64,000 nucleotides of DNA from Melanopsichium pennsylvanicum (GCA_900208305.1 OAPG01000010.1:372001-436000), one strand, 5' to 3'; shown: positions 49,001 through 60,946, counted from the stretch's first letter. Numbers and translations are program-made. The notes: generated by a model not told the origin, from the sequence alone.

Positions 49001-49773
49001 TTGGAGGTACCAGCTGGTACAGCGAGATGGTTGCCGTTGGTAGATTGCTTCATGTCGCGGGTCTGACTAGGCTGTTGCTGCTGCTGCTGAGACGTTGATG
49101 TTGCTGCGGGAGCAATGGAAGAGGCGGCAGCGTGTGTTTGAGAGGTAGATGCTGGGACAGGTGAAGATTTATCTTGAGGGGCGAAGCCGGCGGGTTGGGA
49201 TGCCTGAGTTCGCGACGAAGAGCTGTCAGCTAGGTGAACTTGGATCGAAGGACCTGCGGAAGAATCGGCCTGTTGTGATTAACAATGAAACCAAGAAGAT
49301 GTCAAGGAAGGCATGAGTACACTGTCCGGCATGATCACGACCAAAGTCACGGGTAAATGGTGAACAGAGGGTGGGCAGCAGTGTTTAGAATAACAGGTGG
49401 CAATCAAGATGCGATGGCAGACATCGGCCTTTCGTGGGTCGATGTGTGATGCGTGTATGCTAGGTTTGTGCCACCAGGGGAGAAACTGTGGAGGGGTTTC
49501 GCGAAGTGTGGTCGCCAACAAAGAAGTGGGCGCCTGTATTGGGATGGAAGCCCCACTCCTTTACAAGGAACCACGCGTCGGAGGTTTACAGTTCGAGACC
49601 AGTGCCTCAAGCTGTGGGGACTGTTACGCCGCTCGTGACCCAGACGCAAGACTTTGAGTTGAAATGAAACGAGACGGGAAAGGGAATGGGGAGAAGTAAC
49701 TTACACCTTCTGGCGCTTCCCGAGCAGCCTTTCCGTGTCTAATGAAGTTCTTGAACTGCTCCAAAACGGGCAT
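46069..49773 (-). CDS. CaMK-group protein kinase, Rck2/Srk1-like, three exons
   Basis: Exons 49773-49705, 49269-48772 and 47490-46069 give 662 residues; both introns are GTAAGT...AG and fall between codons. Exon 1 encodes MPVLEQFKNFIRHGKAAREA. Exon 2 has a Ser/Ala/Gln-rich region, then the kinase start: FQLIKKMGDGAFSNVYKA (glycine loop) and VAIKVV with Lys178. Exon 3 continues RANILKEVQIMRNLKHDGI, VHRDIKPENLLFES (catalytic loop), KIADFGLSKVVWE and CGTVGYTAPEIV, with the kinase domain ending near residue 445. A basic, polyQ-bearing tail follows. The loop between the catalytic loop and DFG is extended and glycine-rich. Closest remembered relatives are yeast Rck2 and S. pombe Srk1, kinases downstream of Hog1/Sty1 stress MAPK. 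Intron lengths are 435 and 1281 nt; the second is very long for a smut gene. Confidence 0.87.
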
Positions 49774-52520
49774 TGTGTGTTGCGGCTGTGGAATGCAGGT
49801 GAAGCAGTGATCGGACTGACAGACGCAGCCTTTGGAGGTCGAAATGCAAAGTGGTTTTCTCTGATAAGCGATGCTGAGAGTGGCTGTGGAGAAGAACTTG
49901 TGGTCTGCTGGCACCGAGAGTTGCTTCGTGTGACGTACACTAGATCGAGAAACGGCGGTTCAAACGCTGGATATCAAAGCAGTGTTGTGTACTCTCTGGA
50001 ATTAGCTCCGGAGGTGGACATATAATCGGCGAGAAGATCGAGTTTGCCCTTTGTTGCTATCGAGTCGATTGTCCTTTGTCAAGACAGGTTGCTATAAGTT
50101 GCAGGCTTTGGCTTTAGTTGCAAGCGGGGGTGAATGTATCAACGCCGGTGGAAAGGAAGATTCGATGAGACTTGGAGGTCGGAAGCTGGAATTTGAACGA
50201 ATGGCGTTGGGTGAGTGCGGAATATAGGTTACTGCAAGGTGCTAGAGATGTACTTGCAAGCAGGACGACGAGGAAGAGTAGAAGGGACGAGGTGGTGGTT
50301 GTGGTGGTGTTGAAGAAGGAAGGTGTAATCTCTCTAGGTAGCAACGGATGGGCACGAGGGTAATTCTGATTGAACGAGATGAGGTGAAAGGTTGAAATGC
50401 CACTCGGATGAATTGGAGTTCAGAAGGAGTTTTGTACAAACTAGATTGTGGTCGGAGTGTGAACGACGGATGTTGGAAGAGGTGTGAATTCTGATTAAGG
50501 TCGACGAGAGGTGCAGGGATTGGGTGAATGTGCCAATGAGTTTTGTTTCGCTCAAGGTTTGATGAGGGATGGTGTGTAGAAAGTGGAAAGGGTGTGACGG
50601 CGGTGACGGCAACTTGATGCACGATACCACGAGGCCAGTCAGCGAAAGCAAGCTGCAGAAGGGGAGAGGGAGGGTGATGAGGTCAGAGAGTGAAGCGATA
50701 TTGGCCAAGGCCGGTGGGAAAAGCGTATGCGGGCGATTTGGATTGTCGAGGTGGTAGGGCAGCGGAAAGCTGCGCGCCAGAAGTTAGCACAAATGACGCC
50801 GAGACAGTGAGCGTCGAATGGAGAGGTGCAGCGAAGGAAAGCGAAAGACAGTGCGGTGACTGTTGATTGACGAAGGGAATAGGTGGTGACGAAACCTTGG
50901 TTGAGGCCGTGCAGTATGTCAACGTCAGAGATGACTAGAAGGTAGGGGGCGCAGTAAGTTACGTGGCACAGCGAAAGAGTAGTTGAAACAGGAAGCAGAT
51001 GAGGTATGTGTACAGCGAGAGTGTACAAAAGGGTAAGATGCAAATGAACCGAGACCAAGTTGATGCTAGGGCTTGGAAAGGCGATGAGGTGTAGATGCAG
51101 ATGACTTGCACAGCTAAAAAAATAATAGTCACGGGAAAGCAAGACAGGGCACTAGGGACAATAGAAATTGGGAAGCGTCGAAAAGGGTAGGCAAAGGCAA
51201 AGGAGCACATAGACTGAGAAGCTCAAAGGGGTTGAAAAGGCTACATCAGATACCATAAATGATGATGATGACGCTGATGCTGATTATGACGACGATGATG
51301 CCGCCTTGTGCAGCTTTTCGAAAGGCACAAAATGGCAGCCAACCTCCAAAACCAACGTTGGTGTTAATTTGTCAAAGCGGAATATTAATTAAAAAGAAAG
51401 GAATAAAAAAAACAAGCAGAGAATATGGTTCTCATACTCTGACAGGTCCATAGAAACAGTCTTGAAAATGTACAGCACAAGAGCACGCGATGACGAGCTC
51501 CGCGCTGTAAAAATTCATTTCTTCAAATAAATACAATAAGTAGACTAGCATTGGTCAATATACAAAAATGGCAATCAAAAGCTTTGCTCTTGCCGAATGG
51601 CTGCGTTGTCGGGGCGACAAATGGGGTCGGATTACAAATCTTTCGCTCAAATTAGCGTGTGGCTTACGATTCGTTTAAAAAAAATGTCAAAAAATGTTAA
51701 TGAATGACATGGAGAATACAAAGCTAAAATGCTGCTCGACGTAATTGAGCATGACACGCTTCCAGCAAGCAGCTCTCACAGAATATTGGTAATTTAGGTG
51801 CTTGAAGGAAGCTCAAATAATCAAAACTTCTGAGGCTTGCTTGAGCCCATCACAATCCAACCGACCTTCTCGGAGTTGCAATTTCAAGCCTCGCAACACA
51901 CCAACTTATACTTGGACAAAAGCGACGTGACGGTGCCGCGCAGACGCTCTTATCCTCCATTGTCGTCTTGATAATCACTCTGCTCTGCAACTGATACGAT
52001 TGTGAACAAGAGCATGCCACCTCATTGTGGCACAGTCCTTCTTCGTCATCCACATTCTGCTGCTCTTCGTTCTTGATGACAACATTTCACGTCAATTGTA
52101 TTGCTTGGCCCTTTCTCGCCGGTGCTTCGAGAGCCGAATCCAGGCTCAATTGATGATGCCCTTAAGATGTTGTAGACGTACGCTAAATGACTGTACAAGC
52201 TACCCTCGGCCCACGCGCACAGGATGCGCAAACCCACCACGTGGTGCATGCTAAGCGGATCGTCGTCAAGCAACCATCTCGTTTCTTCCAATGCGCAGGT
52301 CATAAATCCCTGGTTGAGTCATCCAATGCAGGGTGGTGCGACGACATGCACAACAGTAACTTCTTACTCCTTCCTGCATTTGTCTTGGTTCCGTCGGCTG
52401 CCAAAATGCTAGAATGGCTACACTTTGCACACGTGCTCTCTCACACTTTGTCAAGACCTAAACCCACCATGTCCCTTCGATCTTATCGGGTGTAGGGTAA
52501 GCCACCATCTTCCGGTTGGC
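49774..52520. other. 2.7-kb intergenic region
   Basis: Between the kinase start and the 3' end of the PAC1-like gene. The half near the kinase (to about 51250) is C/T-rich on the minus strand, as in long 5' leaders and promoters, and gives many meaningless open frames. An imperfect (GAT/GAC)n tract lies at 51258-51300. From 51400 to 52500 no open frame or RNA could be supported. A long 5' untranslated leader for the kinase is possible. Confidence 0.5.
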
Positions 52521-53486
52521 CTATATATACATGTTTCCGTCTCCCAGCACCGCCAAGTTGACTGCGGGCTTGGTGCGTCGAGATGCGGCAAAGTCCAAGA
52601 TGGTGGGAATTTGTTCAGTTGTACCCATCCGTGAGGCGCTGAGACCTGTGAGAGCACCCAACGTCTCGCTGGCTGCTGATGAGAGCCTTTCAGCTCCCAA
52701 TGACCCGTACAGCTGAGCGTACGATTGGAAGCTCACGTCCTCCAACAATGCCAGTATCGCTGGAACATTGCGAATGACAGCCTATGAGCACCAAAATTCA
52801 ATGCAAGAACGTGTGTCAGTATGCAAACATAGTCACCGTTCCGAGTCCGAGTGCATCGTGGATCTTACCTGTGAGAGGAACGCGGCGCCCAACCCGGCCG
52901 CAGCTTCAGGGGACTTGAGTGGCGTCATCATGTTTGTGTCCACCTTGTGCTCAGCCAAGTAGCGCCTAGTTGCAACATATCGAATGCCAATGCCAGCCCA
53001 TTCCACTTGGGCGTCATCCGGGTGTGGGTCGCTGTAGAGTTGCTCTTGTGAGCTGTAAGAGTCGACAACCACGAGACTTGAAGGTCTTGCTGCATACATA
53101 AGCATCTGTGCGATCTCATGGAAGCGCGAGGAGTGTAGTTGGGGAGGTGGTGCTACCAGAGCTATCGTGACCTTGGCTGTTGGCGAGGACTCGATGACCG
53201 AGATGGAGGCATGTTGCTCGGTTTCTGTTCGTAGTGAGTACTGCTGCACCGGCGCAGAGCCTGGGAGGGACATGAGCAATGCCAAACCTGCTTTACCCAC
53301 AAGCACCACAAGCTGATTGCCTTGCGAGAGAGATACGTCTTGCGAGTTCTGGGTAGAGACAATGTGGAAAGGCTCTTGTGTTTTGCTGCTAGCAGTATCG
53401 AGCCCAGCATCGATTTCATCTTCCGAGCCCGACTCTATCTCGTATCTTGATGCCGGAAAATCGCGGTTGATAGGGTCAAAGTCCAT
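52521..53486 (-). CDS. PAC1-like proteasome assembly chaperone, two exons
   Basis: Exons 53486-52869 and 52781-52521 give 292 residues. The donor is CAG/GTAAGA, the acceptor ATAG, the intron 87 nt, and the join falls between codons. The N terminus (MDFDPINRDFPASRYEIESG) is acidic. After strand-rich segments (NQLVVLVGKAGLALL, VTIALVAPP, SSLVVVDSYSS) comes LKSPEAAAGLGAAFLSQ joined to AVIRNVPAILALLED. That helix region resembles the PxxxxGLPAAxL...xIPAxxL pattern of PSMG1/PAC1. The C terminus reads RTKPAVNLAVLGDGNMYI. PAC1 pairs with PAC2 and guides assembly of the 20S alpha ring. The length agrees with PAC1 (about 290), but similarity is weak and the call is an inference. It could be another alpha/beta protein conserved in fungi. 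Confidence 0.5.
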
Positions 53487-54661
53487 CTTGAAGTTTCTTG
53501 ACCGATTATTTGGCAGGGTTGTACTGACAATGACGATGACAAGTTGATATATTCAAGGCAGAAAGCGGCTTGGAGGCCGCGCAAAGCTTCTCGTCCGCCA
53601 CTTCAGGGTCCAAGTAGGAGTTTCGTCCGATTTCCGAAATACAAACCGCATCTCGAACCACAGACCAATTTGGATGGTGCGCAGAAATTGTGTTAAGTCA
53701 TGATTAGTCGTTCTGTTCTGCATATGATTGCTTCGAAATCACGCGGGGCTAAACGTCGGATTGTGCGATACATGTCAAACAGTCACCTTATCAGTCCATG
53801 CAATCCTCGCGTGACGCAACAAAAATCACAGAATAGCACCAATCTCATGCGACGCTGAACCACACAAGCTGCTTTTGCAATAATAATACGTATGTGGAAA
53901 ACAGTCTGAGCGGAACCGAAATGATGAATGTGTGTGAAGAATGCGAATGGCCATTGTAACCAAGTAGAGATTCGCAAAAGTTGATTCGCCCTCGAGTCGC
54001 TTCCGTTATCGTCTTGTCGCACCCTTTAAGCGAGGTGCAGAACAAGCGAGTTGCACACTAACCGAGCGGTTTCAACATGACCATATTGATCATCACATTT
54101 TATCGCGCCCGTCAGCTTTATTCTGAAGCATGATTTGCCGCCGGAAGATCGACCTAAACAGAGAAGTCGACAACCTCAAGAAAGATGCCTTGCGAGGACC
54201 GAGACGGGCCCGTCTTGAACCCCTTGAATCCCGCGGTCGCTGCTGCCCTTGCCGCACAACATTGTGAACACAAGGGACGTCCATTCCATTCACGCATCAG
54301 TTCAGGGTCGTGCGTCTGATGGAGAGCTCTTACGGAATTGTCAATCCGTAGGAGCGAACTTGCGTCGTGCTCGAACCCACCTCTCGCAGAGCCATTTTTG
54401 GATTTCATGTCGCAATCGAGTTGATCCTCTCGTGAATGAGTCTGCAAAGCACGCCAGCTATCAAAATGTGCTCTCTTATCTGTCGACCCTTGCTCTTGAT
54501 TGGCTTGCTCGCCAATTCTATCCAAGTCTTCGCCCCACCAATCGAGAGCCTCGTTCCAACAATAGGTCTCGAATTTCATCTATAAGATTGATGCTTTGCT
54601 TCGCCTGCATTCGTATCCTAAGTCCTACCTCATCACCCTTTCCTTCTCCAAACCTTGCCAG
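53487..54661. other. divergent intergenic region
   Basis: 1.2 kb between the PAC1-like and gamma-glutamyltransferase genes. A plus-strand open frame at 54249-55010 overlaps the transferase in another frame and is a shadow. No gene or repeat could be supported. Confidence 0.55.
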
Positions 54662-56542
54662 ATGCTCGTCAGCCAAGTCTCCTGGGGCGCGATCTCAGCG
54701 GCTGTCCTCCTCGCAGCCTCGATCTCTGCATCCCCGATTTCTTATCTCGAGGCTCGCACCACCACCGACCAGCAACCCTCCTTTTACGGTGCTGGATCTC
54801 AAGGTAACTCTCCGACCTATTCTGTTAAAGGCAAGCACGGCGCAGTATCATCCGAAGTCGATGTGTGCTCCAACATTGGTGCTCAGTTGCTTCAAGAGGG
54901 TGGAAGTGCCGTCGACTCTATCATTGGTACTGCTTTGTGCGTTGGCTCTATTGCAACCTACCATTCTGGTCTCGGCGGCGGTGGCCACGCTCTCCTCCGA
55001 TCTCCAGTGACAAGCGATGCCAATACAAACTACAAACGCAGCAATCAGAATGACGCAAAGAGCAACAGCGCTAGTTACATCCATGTAGACTTCCGAGAAG
55101 TTGCTCCCGCAGCCAGCACAGAGGATATGTACTCTAACAATTCCAATTCAAGTCTGTATGGCGGTTTGGCTGTTGGTGTTCCGGGCGAGCCCAAGGCTTG
55201 GTGGGATCTGCATCAGAAATACGGCAGGTTGCCTTGGTCTAGAGTGTTCGAGCCTGCCATTTTGCTTAACAGGGAAGGGTTCAAGGTGACGACAGAGTTG
55301 TCCAAGGCGATCAATATCACACAATACCCATTCCTTTGCACCGAGGAGCTTTGGAAAGAGGTATACTGTGCCAATGGCAAGCCAGCTGAGCTAGGCCAAA
55401 CGATCAAGAAGGAGCGTTTCGCTAACACGCTCGAAATTCTCGCCAAGCATGGTATCCATCCTTTCTACTATGGTGATATTGCGGCCGACATTGTGAATAC
55501 CATTCAAAACAACAAGGTCTACAAAGGCATTATGACCAGAGACGATCTTGCCAACTATCAAGTGCAATTTCGGCAGCCTCGTAACGTCACACTGCGCGGC
55601 GGAAAATACAAGCTCTACGGAACAGTCGCACCCTCTTCAGGCAGCGTAGTTCTCTCAACTCTCGAAACAGTTGACCAATTTCGAGCAGATGGACAAGAGA
55701 ATCTGAAGGATGTCAATGTATCCACTCATCGACTGATCGAAGCAAATCGCTTCTCCTACGGCGAAAGGACCAATTATGGCGATCCAGCATTTGTCAAAAA
55801 TGTATCTCGCCTCGAAGGCGAGTATCTCGAACTCGCCTTTTCAAAGGAGAAGAAAGCAAAGATTAACGACACTCGGACGTTCCCCATGGCCTACTATATT
55901 CCGAATAACAAGGATACCCAAGTGCTGACTGATCACGGTACATCGGCAATTACTGTCGTCGATGCTGATGGTATGGCAATTTCTTTGACCACCACCATCA
56001 ACACTTTTTGGGGTTCAACCCTCATGACAGCCCATGGCTTCCCTCTTAACAACGAGCAAAATGACTTCTCAGTGGCGGATCAGAGCAACTTCTTTGGCTA
56101 TCTACCGACACCGGCAAATTACATTCGACCGGGCAAGAGGCCGTTGTCTTCTATTTCAGCGGTGATTGCGGAAAATGCTCAAACTGGCGAGCTTAAACTC
56201 TCCCTCTCCTCTGCTGGTGGATCTCGCATCATCACAGCCGTGACACAGGTAGCTTACCACGTGCTTTTCGAAGGGAAGGATGCCCAGGCAGCACTTGCCG
56301 AGCCAAGGTGGCACGACCAATTGAGTCCAAATCAGACCACAGTCGAGAGCCCTGCTGCGCAAGTGCCAGGTTTTGTAGGTTTTGACAACGGTACAGCGGC
56401 TTTCTTGCAAAGCGTGGGCCACAATGTGTCTTGGGTTGCTATCGGAAGTTCGACCGCACAGGCTGTGCAGAGATTCGACGATGGAGAGCTGTTGGCAGCC
56501 ACGGAGGTGAGGCAACTTGCTGCTAAAGGTGCGGCTTTCTAA
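54662..56542 (+). CDS. secreted gamma-glutamyltransferase
   Basis: A 626-codon protein from ATG 54662 (MLVSQVSWGAISAAVLLAAS), where residues 1-25 form a signal peptide. The in-frame ATG at 54596 would place 22 polar residues before it and was rejected. Family blocks in order: GKHGAVSSEVDVCSNIGAQL, GGSAVDSIIGTALCVG, SGLGGGGHAL, DFREVAP, GLAVGVPGEPKAW, and the autoprocessing site DHGTSAITVVD with Thr427 as the new N-terminal nucleophile of the small subunit. NEQNDFS and SSAGGSRIITAVTQV follow. The enzyme cleaves the gamma-glutamyl bond of glutathione and transfers the glutamyl group. It is made as a proenzyme that splits in two. Many sequons suggest passage through the secretory pathway (vacuole or cell surface). 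Confidence 0.93.
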   Translation: MLVSQVSWGAISAAVLLAASISASPISYLEARTTTDQQPSFYGAGSQGNSPTYSVKGKHGAVSSEVDVCSNIGAQLLQEGGSAVDSIIGTALCVGSIATYHSGLGGGGHALLRSPVTSDANTNYKRSNQNDAKSNSASYIHVDFREVAPAASTEDMYSNNSNSSLYGGLAVGVPGEPKAWWDLHQKYGRLPWSRVFEPAILLNREGFKVTTELSKAINITQYPFLCTEELWKEVYCANGKPAELGQTIKKERFANTLEILAKHGIHPFYYGDIAADIVNTIQNNKVYKGIMTRDDLANYQVQFRQPRNVTLRGGKYKLYGTVAPSSGSVVLSTLETVDQFRADGQENLKDVNVSTHRLIEANRFSYGERTNYGDPAFVKNVSRLEGEYLELAFSKEKKAKINDTRTFPMAYYIPNNKDTQVLTDHGTSAITVVDADGMAISLTTTINTFWGSTLMTAHGFPLNNEQNDFSVADQSNFFGYLPTPANYIRPGKRPLSSISAVIAENAQTGELKLSLSSAGGSRIITAVTQVAYHVLFEGKDAQAALAEPRWHDQLSPNQTTVESPAAQVPGFVGFDNGTAAFLQSVGHNVSWVAIGSSTAQAVQRFDDGELLAATEVRQLAAKGAAF

Positions 56543-57636
56543 GGCGGTCAAACGACTGCGAATTGACTTGGTAAAAGCTTGATAAATGGATTACATGCTT
56601 TCGCTGGCTGCTCAGCTTATCCATTCGCATATGTACCGAGTTCATTAAGTGCAATAGAGCACCATCTTAGACTTGATTGAACTCGCTCAATCGATTGACT
56701 CTCGGTGGAATCTTCCACTTACATTCTAGGTTCAGGCAGTGCGAGGATGTTTGTGATGAACAAGGCAGCTGGAGCAAGCATGTTTGCGAAAGGTCCGCGA
56801 TTTGAGTGAAAAGGAGCTTGTATTTGGTGCAGCTGAGACTTGAGTCCATCCGGGCGACTGGGAGCCATGTTATCATGCTGAAATCACCGTCATTAAACCC
56901 ACCGTGAGAGCATGATTTAAGATCATACTCACACTTTCTACAACCAACTCACGTACAATCAACTGAGAGCAACATCGAGCACCTATACGATTCTGAACGG
57001 TTGGTGGGCCCATACGAAAGCCAAAATTTGAATTCAATTCATATTTAATGCACATGTGACAGCGTCTGTTTATACGCTATTCATTCATGGTAGCATTCAA
57101 TAAAGTACTTTCGACGAGACTTTAATCTGCTGCGCCTCTCTCAGTAGTCAGTTCATATGTATCTGGAGAAGCTCAGCGCAGCGCAGCGCACAATAAATGA
57201 CGTGGTATTTTCCCATTATGATTTTGTAGGAATTATTCATTTATATGACCTCGTAGAGTAAATTATATCCATTGGTAAACATCACTGTGGTTCAACAGAT
57301 CAACCATCCGTTGTCTTATTACCACATTCTGTGAAAGCGCCCGCAATACAGGAAATGCATCTTTGGTAGAGTTCGAATACAACATCCGTCGTAATCCTAA
57401 TCTTAATAATCGCGCTCAGCAACCACTCCTCTGCTTTCATCGAGGCCATCGCCTTTGCTATCGATCCTTCCAAGGCTTCTCGACAGCCGAATCTCGCTAT
57501 TGTTCATTTTGAAACTGTCCCTCTCATTCGGGACATCATACTTTCATCATACCTTGTTGCGGTAATCGCTGCTCCGCTCATCCCGCGCCTACGAATCCTC
57601 CTTCATCGCCTCCCTTTAGAGTACTGTACCGGCAAG
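56543..57636. other. intergenic region
   Basis: 1.1 kb of AT-rich DNA with a short (GCGCA)n tract at about 57176-57190. No supported gene. Confidence 0.55.
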
Positions 57637-59568
57637 ATGGGCAAGGTCAGCGACAACGGAGGACCACCCAGCTACGATACTGCTTCGTCCTCGGCCTTGA
57701 CCTCTCACGCGTCAGGATCAGCAGCTGCACCGTCAATGTCAACTTATACACCTCCACCGAATCCCGTCATGGGCTCAATCACCAACGCTGACACTCAACA
57801 GGCCAATGTCACCCACCTTAATCAACCTGTTGATCCCACAACTCTCCCACGAGGTGTGTCACTCAAAGAAGCCACTAACCCATCCTCGATGTATAATCAC
57901 ATTCGCAAAGCTCTCGATTTACCCCTCATCACATCTACTAAACGTATCCCTGGCCCTGCTCCCCAATATACACCTCTTCCACAACTTTTGCTTCACTGCA
58001 CGCTTTTTGCCAGCTACGATCAACTTGCGCCACATCCAATACCTTTTTGTCAAGTCGGTTGTCCAGCTACTTTTACACGCGGTGAGACGGGTGCTACGAG
58101 CAAGAGCAAGGTCTCTCAGAGTGTCGCCAGGCTTAAGAGACGGTTTGGCGTTCAAATCCCACTCAACTACTTGGGCGCTCCTGGATTCAATCCTGGATTG
58201 GCTGGTACGAGTGGACCCTATTCTGGACTGTTTGCGTATCTTGCTCATCCACAGCCCAAGAATGGAGCCGAGATGACCGCGAGGAGTGGCAATGTCGGCA
58301 AATACAGGAGGGTTAGCTTGTTCCAGGCTCAAGCGCGCGAGATGACAGCTATTATCTCGAGACCGTTGGTGGAAAGAGTGGTGTCAGCTATCTATGCGGG
58401 TCAAAACATCACCGGAAAATTAGCCGTATTTCCGGCCGAGGCCGTGTTGAGATATTCAAATCAGGGCATGGATGTTGACCAAGAGCCATCGTCGTCGTAT
58501 GATGATGGCGAACAAAAAATGGGTTTCTTTTCCAAACTCAAGGCCAAAGCCAAGCTCAAAGGTAAAGAGAAAGTTGGCGATAATCGTCTTTCCTCCTTCT
58601 CTGGATCCTATCCGATTGACCAAGTCAGATCAGCAGACAGCGTGCAGGAAATCGATGAGACCCATTCAGGATTTGGGATCAAATCCGTCAAAACTGCCAT
58701 GGTATTTGCAACAATCGACCTTCTCGCACCCCCACCTCGTCTGCTTGAAACTCATGGTCCCTATCCCATCGAGATGAACAAAGCCTCGGATGCCGACCTC
58801 TCGACATCATCTCGACTCATTGGCGAGTTTGATTCAGGAACAGATGAACAGAGGTTTGAAAAGTTCTTGTTCTCTCCCAATTGCGCTGATGAGCAACTTT
58901 GTGCTGACATGTTGCGTGCGTTGGAGAGGAGAGGTGCAATTTGGACCGAAGCCGGTAGGCTCATCACTCCAAGTTCCAGAAATCCCAATCCGAAAGAGAG
59001 GGCAAGATTCTTAGTAAAGGGCGTGTTCCCGGAGAGATGGGTGTACAGGTGCAAGTATTACAGAGGTCGAAAGTTTGAGCCGATGCCCAACGATTTGGAC
59101 GCAAAGGAAGTGAAGAAATTCGGCAGTCCTTTGATTGTGCACCAGGTTGTGGAGAGGACTGGTAATGAAGGTCTCGACCTTAACGATCATATCACGCAGA
59201 CGAGTGAAGCAATAACAAGGTCTTCAGAGAGAGAAGATGGCAATGATGAGCCTAGGTTGGACTGGGAATGGGACCAAGAACATGATTTAATGTTCAATGC
59301 TCTTTCCACTACAAGGAACGATGATACTAGCAATGACAAGAACCATGACGAAGCAGCACCTCCTCCAGATTACGTTTCGACGCAGACAGAGATGCTCAAA
59401 GGTTACGGTATTGAATCAGTCAGGGCTAGAAATTTGATAGAGGCGGAGAATGACTTTTTCCAAGGTTGGAGTATTGGTGTAACTGAAGAGCCATTCAAGA
59501 ATGGTGGTTTTTTGGACGGTATGACTGCCAGCGGTGGTTGGTATTCTTCTGGTGGTGTGATTTTCTAA
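57637..59568 (+). CDS. 643-residue protein of unknown function
   Basis: A long intact frame that I do not recognise. Residues 1-80 are Ser/Ala/Pro-rich and begin MGKVSDNGGPPSYDTASSS, including a PPSYD motif of the kind bound by WW or ESCRT/arrestin partners. Residues about 105-150 (PLPQLLLHCTLFASYDQLAP) and 150-240 look folded, with RLKRRFGVQIPLNYLGAPGF. Around residue 300 is a Lys-rich helix (FSKLKAKAKLKGKEKVG). Residues 395-500 contain FLFSPNCADEQLCADMLRAL and RWVYRCKYYRGRKFEPMP. An acidic stretch is followed by a second APPPDYVS motif, and the C terminus is Gly-rich. No signal peptide or membrane helix is present. Paired P-P-x-Y-like motifs at both ends hint at an adaptor. Codon use and length support a real gene. 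Confidence 0.7.
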   Translation: MGKVSDNGGPPSYDTASSSALTSHASGSAAAPSMSTYTPPPNPVMGSITNADTQQANVTHLNQPVDPTTLPRGVSLKEATNPSSMYNHIRKALDLPLITSTKRIPGPAPQYTPLPQLLLHCTLFASYDQLAPHPIPFCQVGCPATFTRGETGATSKSKVSQSVARLKRRFGVQIPLNYLGAPGFNPGLAGTSGPYSGLFAYLAHPQPKNGAEMTARSGNVGKYRRVSLFQAQAREMTAIISRPLVERVVSAIYAGQNITGKLAVFPAEAVLRYSNQGMDVDQEPSSSYDDGEQKMGFFSKLKAKAKLKGKEKVGDNRLSSFSGSYPIDQVRSADSVQEIDETHSGFGIKSVKTAMVFATIDLLAPPPRLLETHGPYPIEMNKASDADLSTSSRLIGEFDSGTDEQRFEKFLFSPNCADEQLCADMLRALERRGAIWTEAGRLITPSSRNPNPKERARFLVKGVFPERWVYRCKYYRGRKFEPMPNDLDAKEVKKFGSPLIVHQVVERTGNEGLDLNDHITQTSEAITRSSEREDGNDEPRLDWEWDQEHDLMFNALSTTRNDDTSNDKNHDEAAPPPDYVSTQTEMLKGYGIESVRARNLIEAENDFFQGWSIGVTEEPFKNGGFLDGMTASGGWYSSGGVIF

Positions 59569-60946
59569 GGTGGAGCCACGCACTTTTGCGTTGGGTGAGG
59601 AGCGGAAATTCATGTCTAGAAATGCGCAATAGCACAGACGTGCTAGATGTGACGAAGGAAGCAATGGAATTTAGTGCATGCATGTGGAACGGAAGTGATC
59701 ATCCCCGTAACGTGATATGTGAATGTCAAAGCGGTTTGCAAAATGTGGTGTGAACTTTTTTTGGCGTGACAAAGATGGTACCGTATCAGTCTTACTCCTT
59801 GAACATCTCCTGCTCAGCTTTTCAAGCCTGATTCAGAGGCCCACCAACCATCTTGAGCCCAGCTTCGAAGGTTTCTCCGGTTTGCGCACTTCATCCATTG
59901 CAGCAGAGCGAGCGTCATCACATCAGCATAAAATCGTTCTCTCACCACCCAACCATACAACTCCTTGCTTCTTTTCTTTTTCAAGCATACAACTCTGCAA
60001 AAGGTTCCATGGCTTTTGCGTAGAGTTTGTCTACATCGTCATGGCGTACTTCGTTCTCCTTTGCGTCTGTGGCCAAAATATCCTTGGGGGAGGTTTGCCC
60101 CAGCTTTCGGTGCGGGTGTTGTGGGAAAAGGTAGTCTGCAATGGTATCACTCTCGGTAATCCATTCCCTTTTTTTTCTCCAATAGTAAGGGCTGGGAGGG
60201 TGTGACGACCTTGAAGGGTTGGTTTGACTCCAACAACGTTGAATGTAGGGTGGATCTCACACACGGGAAGCAAGGTTACGTTGGAATGGGATACCTAGCA
60301 AGCGCAGAGCTAGGTAAGTGCGCGCTGTGTAGGGTGACCATGGTTCACTGGTGGTCGTGCAGGGAATATTCGTAGAATTGGATCTGTGGGTAGCTCGACA
60401 TGGTGGATTGATGCTGTACTTGCCACGGCATGGATGGTGCCAGGACAAAATCTTGGTGAAAAGCCATATAGATGTCAAGAGGCAGGAACATTATGCAGCT
60501 TGGCTCCACATATTGGGTATTCAGAGCGTCGAGCCGGGGTTCTAACCGGGCTTAGCACTGCAACATCCTGTCAGTATTGCCTCGTGCTTGTTGCCGTCAA
60601 CCTTCTCGGCTATGCAGACTGAAACTGGAGGCGTGCGTTGTCACTTTGGAAGCTTTCCGGTAACATCGCGATTTGATCTGGACGCTCTCTCATGATTTGA
60701 CCCACATTAGGCTTTCAGTCACATGCAAGACAGCCTTCAGCACACAATCGCGAATTGAAACAAAACGATGGTATTAAGACAATCGAGGCAGTGAGCAATG
60801 AGCGTGTGCGGAAGATACAAGTCGGAAGAGATAAAGCGGCAAACCAAGAACGAAGCAAAACATTCGAAAGAGAAGAGAGTGGTCGATCATATCTTGGCTT
60901 GCCCAAAACAAATGTCCGTGATGAATGCAGCTGGCCTCCGGTATCT
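59569..60946. other. intergenic region with coding-looking fragments
   Basis: 1.4 kb between convergent genes. On the plus strand, frames around 59965-60155, 60186-60313 and 60363-60622 read like protein when chained (the last contains WWIDAVLATAWMVPGQN). However, the first implied intron would be only 30 nt, no start ATG is evident, and alternative frames are open too. Possibly a decayed gene; nothing else seen. Confidence 0.3.

Noticed and set aside
49774..51210. Several minus-strand frames of 80-170 codons upstream of the kinase
   Set aside because: C/T-rich leader-like DNA giving Ser/Leu/His/Pro-rich translations without domains or splice signals to the kinase.
54249..55010. 253-codon plus-strand frame
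   Set aside because: Out-of-frame shadow overlapping the gamma-glutamyltransferase start, no domain.
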